From positions 124,001 to 188,000 of the forward strand of contig NZ_JAUSTI010000001.1 of the NCBI RefSeq assembly GCF_030812775.1: 64,000 bases of DNA. Direction: 5' to 3'. This document shows positions 9,062 to 16,712 of this stretch, piece by piece. The notes under the pieces are model-generated. The model was given only the letters and a program-made list of their open reading frames with translations, made no database searches and had not been told where the DNA came from. Origin of the DNA: Paenibacillus tundrae (GTDB taxonomy: Bacteria; Bacillota; Bacilli; Paenibacillales; Paenibacillaceae). The translations under genes were made by a program, and so were the position numbers. Numbering within the stretch: the first letter of the stretch is position 1; each line of letters begins with the position of its first letter.

Positions 9062-9487
9062 ATGAGTCAATTTATTGATGCGAGAACTTCGCAGAATGCA
9101 AGTTTAGCGAACTCCATTGCCGTTCCGATTTTGGTTGTGAATACACCTCAGCTATTTGGTCAGATTGGACTGGTAACTACTGCAGGTATCGGTGCTAATC
9201 CACGGGTACAAATGAAGGGTACGGTGTCTGTACAGCTTCCGCTGGCACTTGTGGGTATAACAATTACAATCGTTAGAGGAACTCAACCTACAGATCCAGT
9301 TATTTACTCCGCGACATCGACATTTAGCTTAAGTGTATTAGCTCCTCAAGTTATCACCTTCTCTGCGGACGATTATAACCCACCGATCACCCCACAGTTG
9401 ACGTATACTGCATTTGTAAGCTCCAACTTGTTAGGTACGATTCGTGTAGGCCCTGAGAACTTTGACGGGGTATTGTATTCAGACTAA
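9062..9487 (+). CDS. Beta-rich hypothetical protein, 141 aa
   Basis: Begins MSQFIDARTSQNASLANS and is rich in Thr, Val, Ile and Pro with alternating hydrophobic strands, suggesting an all-beta fold of the kind seen in spore-coat or exosporium surface proteins of spore-formers. No signal peptide and no Cys. AATAGGAGG lies 7-12 nt before the ATG, a strong ribosome-binding site. It is monocistronic with its own terminator. The spore-surface idea is inference from composition only. Confidence 0.75.
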   Translation: MSQFIDARTSQNASLANSIAVPILVVNTPQLFGQIGLVTTAGIGANPRVQMKGTVSVQLPLALVGITITIVRGTQPTDPVIYSATSTFSLSVLAPQVITFSADDYNPPITPQLTYTAFVSSNLLGTIRVGPENFDGVLYSD

Positions 9488-9552
9488 ACAGACTAATGTA
9501 GAACCAACCGACATACGTTTACGGGTATGAATACGGTGTGTTAATGATTGAT

Positions 9553-9579
9553 CCTGCCTTGATAGAGGCAGGTTTTTTT
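9553..9579 (+). terminator. Rho-independent terminator
   Basis: CCTGCCT and AGGCAGG form a 7-bp perfect stem followed by seven T. The remaining 9580-9771 holds no gene that I can support. Confidence 0.9.
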
Positions 9580-9771
9580 ATTAGGTAGCTGATGCTTCTG
9601 CATAAGAGTCCTATTCGGTTTATTTAAGAGAGACCTTAACATGGGGCATTTCTGGTTATGATATAATGCATAACAGTGTGTAACGTTTACATGATTGGAT
9701 TGCTTGATTGTCTTAGACTGTGTGAAGTCTTGGAACGTTAAGAATTATGGATAAAAGGCGGTTTATAATTA

Positions 9772-11325
9772 ATGATGCATAACGAAGGACAACGGTTCCG
9801 TTTCAGTGAAGCACCAGTGTGGGAATGGCAACGTGCTTACTATGAACAGCGTGGGCTTGATGCGTGGGCGGAAAATCAAGTTCCACAATATATCACGAGT
9901 AACCCGATGATTGCAGCGGCGTATGCCGAAATGATATTTGGCTTTCTGCAAGACTTGGCAGCGAAGGGTAAGACATCGGAGACGGTTACGATTCTGGAAC
10001 TAGGCGCTGGAGTAGGTCGTCTAGCGTTTCAGATACTTACGAAATTGATTGAATTGCGGAATTATGCAGCAACGGAGCTGCCTGCTTTTCGTTACGTGAT
10101 GACAGATTTAGTGATGGAGAATGTAGTGGGGTGGAGAAATCATTCGTCCATGGAGCCTTATATCCAGCAGGGCGTGTTGGATTTTGCTCAGTTTGATGCA
10201 ATGAAGGATACTGCGCTGGATCTAGTAGTTGCAGGCGAAACAATTCAGCCGGGAGATCTGCAGCAGCCCTTGCTTATTATCGCAAATTATTTTTTTGATA
10301 GCATTCCGCAGGAATTGTTATATGTAGGTGAAGGACAGATTTATGAATGTGATCTCATACTCTCTAGTGCCGAGGAACATGTCGATCTTGCACCGTCAGA
10401 GAAATTAAAGGCGATGGAAATCAGTTATGCTTACCGGCTTGCACCTCAGTATAGTGCGGAATCGTCCCCTTATCGCGATGTTATTTCATTGTACGAGGAC
10501 GAGCTAGAGGATTCACATATTCTGTTTCCAGAAGCTGGACTGTCCTGTCTTGAACGACTGGGGACTTTATCTACGGCTGGGTATATGCTTATTACAGCAG
10601 ATAAAGGTGATCACCGACTAGATTACTGGAAATTCGCTGAGCCGCCTGAATTCGTTCTTCACGGCAGTTTCTCCTTGACGGCGAACTATCATGCGATTCG
10701 GTATACGTTGGAGCAGCAAGGAGGCCTGGCTTGTTTTACAGCACATCATTATAAGGATATCAATGTCGGCTGTATCCTGATGGTCGCAGAACCTATGAGT
10801 TATGTGAATACCCGTCTGGCTTACCTGCGAGAGGTTGAACGTTTTGGACCGGATGACTTCTTTAGTTTGAAAGAATGGTTCGATCGACAGGTAACTCGAA
10901 TGGAGCTCAAACAAATTCTGCCTTTCTGGCGTCTAGGTGGTTATGATGCAGAGTTTCTAATTCTATGTGCGGAACGTATTTCTGATCTGCTGCCAGATGC
11001 AAGCGATGAAGAAATGATGGATATGCAGCACGGAATGCATTCCATGTGGTCTTCATACTATGTGATGGATAAGCAAGGGGAATTGGCTTTTATAACAGGG
11101 CAATTGTTCAATGCGATGTATATGTACGAGGATGCAAAGTATTTTCTAGAACGATCAATGAAGGCAGACAAGGACAAGTTCAATACGGATGTATTGTATG
11201 ATCTGGCGGTTTGCTGTTATGAGCTTGAGATGGAAGAAGAAGCTCTAGCGTATGCACGTAAAGTGCTGGCATTGGAGCCACAACATGAAGAGGCTGGTTC
11301 GTTGCTTGAAAGTTTAGAAGGCTGA
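9772..11325 (+). CDS. SAM-dependent methyltransferase (MidA-like) with C-terminal TPRs
   Basis: 517 residues. The N-terminal half carries SAM-binding motif I ILELGAGVGRLAFQ (about residues 73-86), an acidic strand end (YVMTDLV) and an IANYFFDSIPQE motif that resembles MidA/NDUFAF7-type methyltransferases. The last 75 residues contain two to three TPR-like helical repeats (DVLYDLAVCCYELEMEEEAL). Such combinations modify a protein partner held by the repeats; the substrate is unknown here. Tandem ATG codons at 9772 and 9775; AAAGGCGG lies about 10 nt upstream. Monocistronic. Confidence 0.8.
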   Translation: MMHNEGQRFRFSEAPVWEWQRAYYEQRGLDAWAENQVPQYITSNPMIAAAYAEMIFGFLQDLAAKGKTSETVTILELGAGVGRLAFQILTKLIELRNYAATELPAFRYVMTDLVMENVVGWRNHSSMEPYIQQGVLDFAQFDAMKDTALDLVVAGETIQPGDLQQPLLIIANYFFDSIPQELLYVGEGQIYECDLILSSAEEHVDLAPSEKLKAMEISYAYRLAPQYSAESSPYRDVISLYEDELEDSHILFPEAGLSCLERLGTLSTAGYMLITADKGDHRLDYWKFAEPPEFVLHGSFSLTANYHAIRYTLEQQGGLACFTAHHYKDINVGCILMVAEPMSYVNTRLAYLREVERFGPDDFFSLKEWFDRQVTRMELKQILPFWRLGGYDAEFLILCAERISDLLPDASDEEMMDMQHGMHSMWSSYYVMDKQGELAFITGQLFNAMYMYEDAKYFLERSMKADKDKFNTDVLYDLAVCCYELEMEEEALAYARKVLALEPQHEEAGSLLESLEG

Positions 11326-11348
11326 TGATTACGTTCTGTCGATGGAGA

Positions 11349-12008
11349 ATGAGGATTATTATTGGACAACCCAACCTTGAGTCCGGATTAATACAATTAG
11401 AAAAAGAGCTTAGGGAACACGCGAATGCGGATATGTTGTTGTATCCTGAAGGGTATTTAAACCAGAATGTAGAAGAGGCTTGAAGGCTTGCGGCTACATA
11501 GGGAACGATGATTGACCGCAGATTAGATGAGCGTCCCAAGGATCGATCCATTATGATCAACCAGCACGGACAGGTCGTGATGGAGAAAGCGAAGTACACA
11601 CCTGCCGTAGTTGTCACGCAACAGGATGTGGCAATCAGTACTCTATTGTGTGATGAGATCGTTTTACAAGGGTTTCAGCACGATGATGAGAGGATTGATC
11701 TACTCTTACATTCCATCGGGGTAGGGATGTTCAGTGAGGAGCAGTATAATGAATGGCTGGAGGAGGCTCGCACAATCGCTATTCGCAATCAATGTATGGT
11801 GATGGGTACCAGTCATGCGGATGGCTCGTATCGTGACAGCGATACCTCTATTCCAATTGCGTACTGTATATCCTCCAATGGTGAGGTTGTATTTGTATCA
11901 CATAATGATATTCGAACCCGAGTCGTTATAGTTGAGCGTGCAGGAGCTGACGAGATCACTACAACGAAGCAAGGACGTTTTTTGATAAAAGTGGAGGGGC
12001 TAGAGTGA
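11349..12008 (+). pseudogene. Carbon-nitrogen hydrolase (nitrilase family), broken by two stops
   Basis: One continuous frame of about 219 codons is interrupted by TGA at 11481 and TAG at 11496. The first piece (44 residues, from MRIIIGQPNLESG to LLYPEGYLNQN) has the catalytic Glu of the nitrilase family in YPEGY. After the stops the same frame gives candidate Lys (VMEKAKYTP) and Cys (LLCDEIVLQG) of the Glu-Lys-Cys triad, then MVMGTSHADG and a C-terminus ending VEGLE. Restart at ATG 11508 would lack the Glu, so the product should be inactive. The gene probably hydrolysed a small amide. Sequencing error at both sites cannot be excluded. Confidence 0.75.
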
Positions 12009-12109
12009 TCCCTTGAGGATTGGGCATTGTATCTAGGGAGAAGCCCGGTCATTTACTCAGCATTGGCATATGTTATCCCATACCTTTTAAATCAAAGGAG
12101 GCCAATCAA

Positions 12110-12235
12110 ATGAGTCATGTTGGATACGGTTGTGGAAATGTCGGAGGAATCGGACAGGGAATGTGTACTTCTACTGCTGCAATTCTGGTGCTTTTCATCC
12201 TGCTCGTCATCATCACGAAGTCTTTCTGGTGTTAG
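12110..12235 (+). CDS. YjcZ-family sporulation membrane peptide, 41 aa
   Basis: MSHVGYGCGNVGG leads into a hydrophobic helix with the family signature FILLVII and a C-terminal aromatic/Cys end. YjcZ/YuzF-type peptides are made in sporulating Bacillus and related genera. AAAGGAGG lies 11 nt before the ATG, so I use this start and not the longer frame from 12020. Monocistronic with a terminator. Confidence 0.85.
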   Translation: MSHVGYGCGNVGGIGQGMCTSTAAILVLFILLVIITKSFWC

Positions 12236-12267
12236 TTTATAACTAAGCTAAGTGGATGGTTACACCA

Positions 12268-12300
12268 AGCTCTGCTGAGATCTCAGTGGGGCTTTTCCTT
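12268..12300 (+). terminator. Terminator after the YjcZ-like gene
   Basis: A 13-bp arm AGCTCTGCTGAGA pairs with TCTCAGTGGGGCT (two G-T pairs) followed by TTTTCCTT. The arms meet directly, so the true loop is formed by the central GAGATCTC. Confidence 0.7.
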
Positions 12301-12400
12301 ATGATATACAGTAAACTATAGAAAGACTGTCATTTGACAATAGAAAACAATGTACTTAAAATCACATAAGTAACTAAATTTAAAGATTGAAGGGATTGCA

Positions 12401-12730
12401 ATGCCGTTTATTCGCTTCAGAGGATTTACAGGTCATCAATTAGAAGAAGTTGTACCTAAAATCACAGAGCAGATGTCGCTCACTTCTAATATTCCACAAG
12501 AAAGAATTAAGGCTGAGCGTTATGATGTACAAGCACTCACTCCTTCTCCAGCTTCTATAGAAATTGTTATGTTTCAGCGTGATCAGGAAATCCATAATCG
12601 AATGGCCTCTTCCATATACGTCATTTTGGTCAAAGCAGGTTTGCCAGACGTACACATATTTTTTAGTATTTTGGAGCCTACTCTATATTACAAGCAGGGG
12701 AAACCGTTAACGGATTATCCTCTGAATTGA
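12401..12730 (+). CDS. DUF1904 family protein, 109 aa
   Basis: MPFIRFRGF at the N-terminus, the length near 110 residues and the WFQRDQE-like FQRDQEIHN strand match DUF1904, a tautomerase-like small protein of Bacillota whose function is not established. Initiating Met followed by Pro is also the tautomerase arrangement, in which Pro-2 (after Met removal Pro-1) acts as base; whether it is active here is unknown. AAGGG lies 9 nt before the ATG. Followed by a pair of back-to-back terminators. Confidence 0.7.
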   Translation: MPFIRFRGFTGHQLEEVVPKITEQMSLTSNIPQERIKAERYDVQALTPSPASIEIVMFQRDQEIHNRMASSIYVILVKAGLPDVHIFFSILEPTLYYKQGKPLTDYPLN

Positions 12731-12760
12731 ATGAGTGACCCAGTATATAAGTTGATCAAA

Positions 12761-12796
12761 TAAAAAAAAATCTGATCCAATTGTGCTTGGATCAGA
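12761..12796 (-). terminator. Terminator for the minus-strand pair
   Basis: TCTGATCCAA and TTGGATCAGA form a 10-bp perfect stem; on the minus strand it is followed by nine T. It closes the minus-strand genes at 12937-13235. Confidence 0.8.
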
Positions 12797-12800
12797 CACA

Positions 12801-12830
12801 GACGGGCGAATGCTGCTCGTCTTTTTTATT
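12801..12830 (+). terminator. Terminator for the DUF1904 gene
   Basis: GACGGGC pairs with GCTCGTC (one G-T) and is followed by TTTTTTATTT. Confidence 0.75.
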
Positions 12831-12936
12831 TATAGTGAGATCTGATTATAAGGTAGGACAGGTAGAATAAAAGTCATTCTTGCATGCATAAATGCCTGTT
12901 TCTCCGACATATACATGATCGATTGCAACTGTGGTA

Positions 12937-13125
12937 TTATGCAGCCACTAGTGAAAATGCAATCAATAACATCACTAAACTAGTCATACGAACAAAGACC
13001 ATATACGGTTTGCTAGGCTCGGATTCCCCCTTCACAATCCAACCATAACGTAGGAACCATCCGAACTTGGGGAAACAAAGATTAATAATGCACAGTATCA
13101 TGAAAATAAAAAAGAGGGTTCTCAT
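12937..13125 (-). CDS. DUF6199-like membrane protein, 62 aa
   Basis: Two hydrophobic helices (about 3-20 and 42-61) flank the conserved-looking loop FPKFGWFLRYGW followed by KGESEPS, a pattern seen in the DUF6199 family of small Bacillota membrane proteins. The start at 13125 has GGAAGGAAG nine bases upstream; a longer frame from 13161 adds a charged extension without a ribosome-binding site. Lies 41 bp after the tiny gene at 13235-13167 and likely shares its transcript. Function unknown. Confidence 0.7.
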   Translation of the reverse strand: MRTLFFIFMILCIINLCFPKFGWFLRYGWIVKGESEPSKPYMVFVRMTSLVMLLIAFSLVAA

Positions 13126-13166
13126 GCGCAATCTTCCTTCCTCGTTCAGGCATGGCCTCAATCGAT

Positions 13167-13235
13167 TTATCGACGACGTCTATTGAAAATGAATAAGATC
13201 AGAATAACGATGATGAGAATGAGCAGAAACTTCAT
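13167..13235 (-). CDS. Tiny hydrophobic membrane peptide, 22 aa
   Basis: MKFLLILIIVILILFIF followed by N and four Arg: a single transmembrane helix with a strongly positive cytoplasmic end. TAGGAGG lies 7 nt before the ATG, which is the main reason to believe it is translated. Its size and pattern resemble small stress or toxin-like membrane peptides, but no antitoxin RNA is recognised. Confidence 0.6.
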   Translation of the reverse strand: MKFLLILIIVILILFIFNRRRR

Positions 13236-13398
13236 GTGTGTTCCTCCTAAGTTTATGAAATCATTAACCTTTTCGGCACCGTTTGAACAACTGTGATACA
13301 ATTAATGATATTGAATTAGTATGATCACATACCAAATAGATGATATGCATATATGTTTATTCATAGTAGTTGAAGGCAGATAGAAACAGGAGGGAAGC

Positions 13399-14562
13399 AT
13401 GACCATTCAAAATAAGTATTCCATGCCCATTCACTGGGAGTTTTTAATTTCTAAGCTTAAATCTTCCGTAACTGTGGTCGACGCAACCTCACCAGAACTG
13501 CCCCTGATCTATGTAAACGAGCACTTTACAACATTGACAGGATATTCATTCGAAGAGTCTGTTGGGCAAAATTGTAGGTTTCTTCAAGGGAGGGATACCC
13601 TTCCGGAGACAGTAGCTAAGATTCGTGAAGCGCTCAGAGAGCAAAAATCAATTAAGATAGATATTCTGAATTACACCAAAAGTGGACACAAGTTTTGGAA
13701 TGAGTTGAATATAGATCCGATCTTTAATGACGAGGGAGATTGCCTCTTTTTTGTTGGGATACAATATGACATCTCAGAGCGGAAATATGCCGAAGAACAG
13801 CTTCGTATGGCAGCGAACATGGCTGAATTGAACAGCCGAGGACAACTAGAATTTATCGGCAAACTGAATCATGAGTTGCGAACGCCGCTCAATGGAATTA
13901 TGGGAATGATTGAGCTGGTGGGAATGGAAGAAACGAATAGCGAGCAAAAGGAGTACCTAGAGCTTGCCCGTCAATCGGGAGAGGCCATGCTGGACATTGT
14001 AAACAAGAGCTTGGATATGGCGAAGTTAGGTCGTGGGAAAATGAAGGTAGAGCAGATTGAGTTTCAGCCTTCCAAACTAATTCAGCAGATCATCAAGACG
14101 CATGAACTGTCTGCTATACAGAAGCAGATCAGCCTAGTCTGCCATGTTGATCTTGAAGTGCCAGAAGTGCTCGTTGGAGATCCATTGCGCTTACGACAGG
14201 TGCTGGATAACTTAATAAACAACGCGATTAAGTTTACGGAGCAAGGCGAAGTGCATATTCAATTGGATGTAAAAGAGACATTGGAGGATGTAACGACGCT
14301 GGTCTTTAGCATTCAAGATACAGGGATCGGGATTCCACAAGATCAGATGAATCAATTATTTGAAGCCTTCACTCAGACAGATGTGTCTCATGCACGGAGG
14401 TTTGGGGGCAGCGGTCTTGGATTAACGATCTGCAAAGAGCTGCTGGAATTGATGCATGGTGAAATCACGGTAGAGAGTCAAAAAGGTCAGGGTACACAAT
14501 TCCAGGTCACTGTGCCCTTAAAGCGACAACAGGTGATGCCAAGCATGGGTCATGTAGGTTAA
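13399..14562 (+). CDS. LOV-domain histidine kinase (blue-light sensor)
   Basis: 387 residues. N-terminal PAS domain of the LOV type: the flavin-adduct motif GQNCRFLQGRD with Cys59, NYTKSGHKFWN, and the Gln in FFVGIQYDISE that reads flavin state. A HisKA dimerisation helix carries His158 in LNHELRTPLNG, then the ATPase boxes LINNAIKFT, DTGIGIP and GGSGLGLTI. It lacks transmembrane segments, so it is a soluble sensor that would autophosphorylate in response to blue light or redox. No response regulator is adjacent (orphan), so its target is unknown. GGAGGG precedes the ATG. Confidence 0.92.
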   Translation: MTIQNKYSMPIHWEFLISKLKSSVTVVDATSPELPLIYVNEHFTTLTGYSFEESVGQNCRFLQGRDTLPETVAKIREALREQKSIKIDILNYTKSGHKFWNELNIDPIFNDEGDCLFFVGIQYDISERKYAEEQLRMAANMAELNSRGQLEFIGKLNHELRTPLNGIMGMIELVGMEETNSEQKEYLELARQSGEAMLDIVNKSLDMAKLGRGKMKVEQIEFQPSKLIQQIIKTHELSAIQKQISLVCHVDLEVPEVLVGDPLRLRQVLDNLINNAIKFTEQGEVHIQLDVKETLEDVTTLVFSIQDTGIGIPQDQMNQLFEAFTQTDVSHARRFGGSGLGLTICKELLELMHGEITVESQKGQGTQFQVTVPLKRQQVMPSMGHVG

Positions 14563-14631
14563 AGGTTTATTATATGATTAGAATTGGGCAGTTTGGAGAG
14601 ATCCGAGCTGTTTTTTCTCTGCACATTTCCG

Positions 14632-14660
14632 TTGTTTCGCGAACGAATGTTCTATATAAT
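14632..14660 (+). promoter_or_regulatory. SigA promoter with LexA (SOS) box
   Basis: TTGTTT (14632-14637), a 17-bp spacer and TATAAT (14655-14660). The spacer holds CGAACGAATGTTCT (14640-14653), which fits the Bacillus LexA consensus CGAACRNRYGTTYC at all but the last base. LexA bound there would block RNA polymerase, so the downstream nuclease gene should be induced by DNA damage. Confidence 0.75.
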
Positions 14661-14686
14661 GTAATGGTGAATGGGGGAGAGACAGC

Positions 14687-15178
14687 ATGACGCGTAAACG
14701 CACAAGGAAGAGAAGAAATAAAGGAACAGCTAGGTTGAAGAAGCAATGGGTCACATTGGTCACGCTTGCTCTAGTCGCCTGTCTAGCGTGGTTTAATGGG
14801 GATTATAAGCTAGGGGATTGGACTTCTATATTTAATGGGAGTAGTAGCCAAGGTGTAGATCATACGCTGATCTTCCCTTCTGAACGCTACCCAGAGACAG
14901 CTAATCATATTCGGTCGGCCGTTAAGGCAGGGCATTCTGATGTGTGTACGATTGATCGTGATGGTGCCGAGGCGAATCGGGATCTTTCGCTGAAGGGAGT
15001 GCCAGTGAAGAAAGGGAAGGATCGAGACGAGTGGCCGATGGCTATGTGTGCAGAGGGTGGTGCTAATGCAGATATCCAATACATTACGCCAAAGGACAAT
15101 CGGGGAGCAGGTTCATGGGTCGGCAATCAACTTAGTACATATCCCAATGGAACACGAGTGAAGTTTGTTGTTGAATAG
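14687..15178 (+). CDS. NucA/NucB-type deoxyribonuclease, membrane-anchored or secreted
   Basis: 163 residues. A very basic N-terminus ([10 protein letters not shown]) precedes a hydrophobic segment (about 22-39), giving a signal anchor; the catalytic domain follows with the family motif [14 protein letters not shown] (Asp and Glu bind metal) and [13 protein letters not shown]. NucA/NucB enzymes cut extracellular DNA during competence, sporulation or biofilm dispersal. The LexA box just upstream suggests an SOS-linked role here. GGGGGAGAG lies 8 nt before the ATG. Confidence 0.88.
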   Translation: MTRKRTRKRRNKGTARLKKQWVTLVTLALVACLAWFNGDYKLGDWTSIFNGSSSQGVDHTLIFPSERYPETANHIRSAVKAGHSDVCTIDRDGAEANRDLSLKGVPVKKGKDRDEWPMAMCAEGGANADIQYITPKDNRGAGSWVGNQLSTYPNGTRVKFVVE

Positions 15179-15212
15179 CAAGATCTAAGACAGACCCTAG
15201 TTATATAGGAAT

Positions 15213-15248
15213 GAAGAACGCCAGACTTCTCTAAGTCTGGCGTTCTTC
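15213..15248. terminator. Bidirectional hairpin between convergent genes
   Basis: A perfect 15-bp stem (GAAGAACGCCAGACT with its complement) and a 6-nt loop lie between the nuclease gene and the minus-strand gene. There is no strong T tract on either side, so it is a weaker terminator or an RNA end-protector. Confidence 0.6.
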
Positions 15249-15294
15249 AACGTCTAATGATTTAATTGATTCACTACTGGCTACAAACAGCTAC

Positions 15295-15516
15295 TTACAG
15301 TGCCATACTGCTTAGATGATGCGAACGAATGCTTAACAGGCGTGTGACCTGCTCAACTTCCTCAAACGGAATCCAGAGGTTCCCTTGTACTGTGCGTAGA
15401 AGGAGGATGGAGGAATCGGCAGAGCGTTCTGGAAATCCGGTTACAGATTGACCGCTTGTATTACGAACTACAATTTGTTGATTACGACGGATGGCAATTT
15501 CTACCTCTTTGTTCAT
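15295..15516 (-). CDS. Hypothetical protein, 73 aa
   Basis: Begins MNKEVEIAIRRNQQIVV and contains LLRTVQGNLWIPFEEVEQV; predicted to be a small beta barrel-like domain resembling a beta-strand RNA- or protein-binding module, but no family is recognised. AGGAGAAATGACAT precedes the ATG on the minus strand. Alone on its transcript and convergent with the nuclease gene. Confidence 0.6.
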   Translation of the reverse strand: MNKEVEIAIRRNQQIVVRNTSGQSVTGFPERSADSSILLLRTVQGNLWIPFEEVEQVTRLLSIRSHHLSSMAL

Positions 15517-15741
15517 ATGTCATTTCTCCTGATTATGAGATTAGATTCAATATGTCAATAATTTCAATGGTTAATTTGTCTTCTTTATATAGTCTATCAG
15601 AACTAGGTATGAATTTCCAGAAGAGAAGTGGCTTTTTGGGTTAGGTGATTCGTCTTATCGCATGATTAGCGTTTGTTTTTTTCAGTTAGAGGGTTATAAA
15701 GGGTACTGAAGCTAAAGCATGTATGTTAAGGAGGATTCCGT

Positions 15742-16197
15742 ATGACAAAGTTATTGATTGGAATGGTACGTACTGAGAACGAAGCCATTTTAATGCTGAA
15801 TCAGCTTCAACAGGCAGGAGTGGATTCCGATTCACTGGGCGTAGTCGCTAAAGAACAGCTTAATTTGGAGTTGATTAGTGAGAAGGCAGGTTTACCTAAA
15901 CCACTTAAGGGCGCAGGTACGGATGGAGCATTAGGAGCCTTTAAGGGGGTGCTGGCTGCGCTAGGTAAACGTAAAGATCACACGATGTCTGCTGGGAAGG
16001 CTGTTCGCCGGCTTGCTGGTAATGAAATCGGTGAAGAGACCGATGATTTTGTACTTACCCTGACGGAAGCCGGTATCTCTGAGGATGACGCAAACTATTA
16101 TGAGCAATGGCTTATGCAACAACATTTGCTTGTGATTGTGGAAACCAGTGAAGACGAGATTGCTCGAATCACGCCTATTATCATGAAGCGTGACTAA
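15742..16197 (+). CDS. General stress protein with YflT-type domain, 151 aa
   Basis: The N-terminal strand-helix unit MTKLLIGMVRTENEAILMLN and a Gly-rich middle (GAGTDGALGAFKGVLAALG) match the heat-induced stress YflT/general stress 17M family, cytosolic proteins of unknown mechanism made under general stress. The C-terminus (LLVIVETSEDEIARI) is the second half of the ferredoxin-like fold. GGAGG lies 9 nt before the ATG. A GTTTGT-N14-GGGTTA arrangement at 15671-15696 resembles a SigB promoter, but I treat that as weak. Confidence 0.7.
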   Translation: MTKLLIGMVRTENEAILMLNQLQQAGVDSDSLGVVAKEQLNLELISEKAGLPKPLKGAGTDGALGAFKGVLAALGKRKDHTMSAGKAVRRLAGNEIGEETDDFVLTLTEAGISEDDANYYEQWLMQQHLLVIVETSEDEIARITPIIMKRD

Positions 16198-16338
16198 TAA
16201 ATGTGAGCTTATTTTCTTTTTTAGCTTAATTTAATCCTGATTTTAGGTTTCTTTAATGTTGGGGAGGTATTCTTACCTTACACCTCCCTTAATATAGATG
16301 GTTTATAAGAAAGTTCGAGACCGCAACTCGACCTTTCT

Positions 16339-16375
16339 AGGCACTGCCGGCTTACGCTGGTGGTGCCTGTTTCAT
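16339..16375 (+). terminator. Probable terminator before tRNA-Leu
   Basis: AGGCACTGCCGGC pairs with GCTGGTGGTGCCT over 13 bp (several G-T pairs) with a TTAC loop; followed by GTTTCATTT. Confidence 0.55.
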
Positions 16376-16401
16376 TTCTAAAATATTTTTTTAAAAAAGT
16401 G

Positions 16402-16430
16402 TTGCATAATAATAAAATACATGATAAGAT
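16402..16430 (+). promoter_or_regulatory. SigA promoter of tRNA-Leu
   Basis: TTGCAT, a 17-bp AT-rich spacer and TAAGAT end about 40 bp before the tRNA. Confidence 0.65.
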
Positions 16431-16470
16431 ATTTCTTGTCGCCACATTTGATTGAGAAATACATAATCAT

Positions 16471-16556
16471 GCCGGGGTGGCGGAATTGGCAGACGCACAG
16501 GACTTAAAATCCTGCGGTAGGTGACTACCGTACCGGTTCGATCCCGGTCCTCGGCA
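16471..16556 (+). tRNA. tRNA-Leu (TAA), prophage integration site
   Basis: An 86-nt class II tRNA: acceptor GCCGGGG/CCTCGGC with discriminator A, anticodon loop CTTAAAA giving TAA, a variable arm (CGGTAGGTGACTACCG) and T-loop GTTCGATCC. The prophage integrase begins 156 bp downstream in the same direction, as usual for elements inserted at a tRNA 3' end; the tRNA itself is intact. Confidence 0.95.
16537..16556 (+). other. Putative attL core (tRNA-Leu 3' end)
   Basis: The T-arm and acceptor end of tRNA-Leu is the likely recombination core because the integrase lies directly after it. The matching attR copy would be beyond the right edge, so the exact core cannot be read here. Confidence 0.4.
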
Positions 16557-16669
16557 TCCATGCGGTTTAGCCCGCAAACACAGCGTTAAATGAGCGTCAA
16601 AAAGCGTTGGGTCCTGCGTACTTGTCTCGGAGTAATCCGCAGGTACACAGGAGCCACGCAAACACAACG

Positions 16670-16711
16670 AAGCATCCCACCGTTCACAAGACGGAGAGGG
16701 GTGCTTTTTGT
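16670..16711 (+). terminator. Hairpin with T tract before the integrase gene
   Basis: AGCATCCC pairs with GGGGTGCT, with a long loop holding a short CGT/ACG pair, followed by TTTTTGTTTT. It probably ends read-through from tRNA-Leu. Its right arm overlaps the ribosome-binding region of the integrase, so folded RNA from the tRNA promoter would also hide that start. Confidence 0.55.
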
Positions 16712-16712
16712 T

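Noticed and set aside
11481..11498. Selenocysteine at the TGA of the nitrilase-like gene
   Set aside because: A TAG follows in the same frame five codons later and no SECIS-like hairpin is obvious.
15671..15696. SigB promoter before the YflT-domain gene
   Set aside because: GTTTGT-N14-GGGTTA fits loosely, but many Paenibacillus lack SigB and the region is T-rich by chance.
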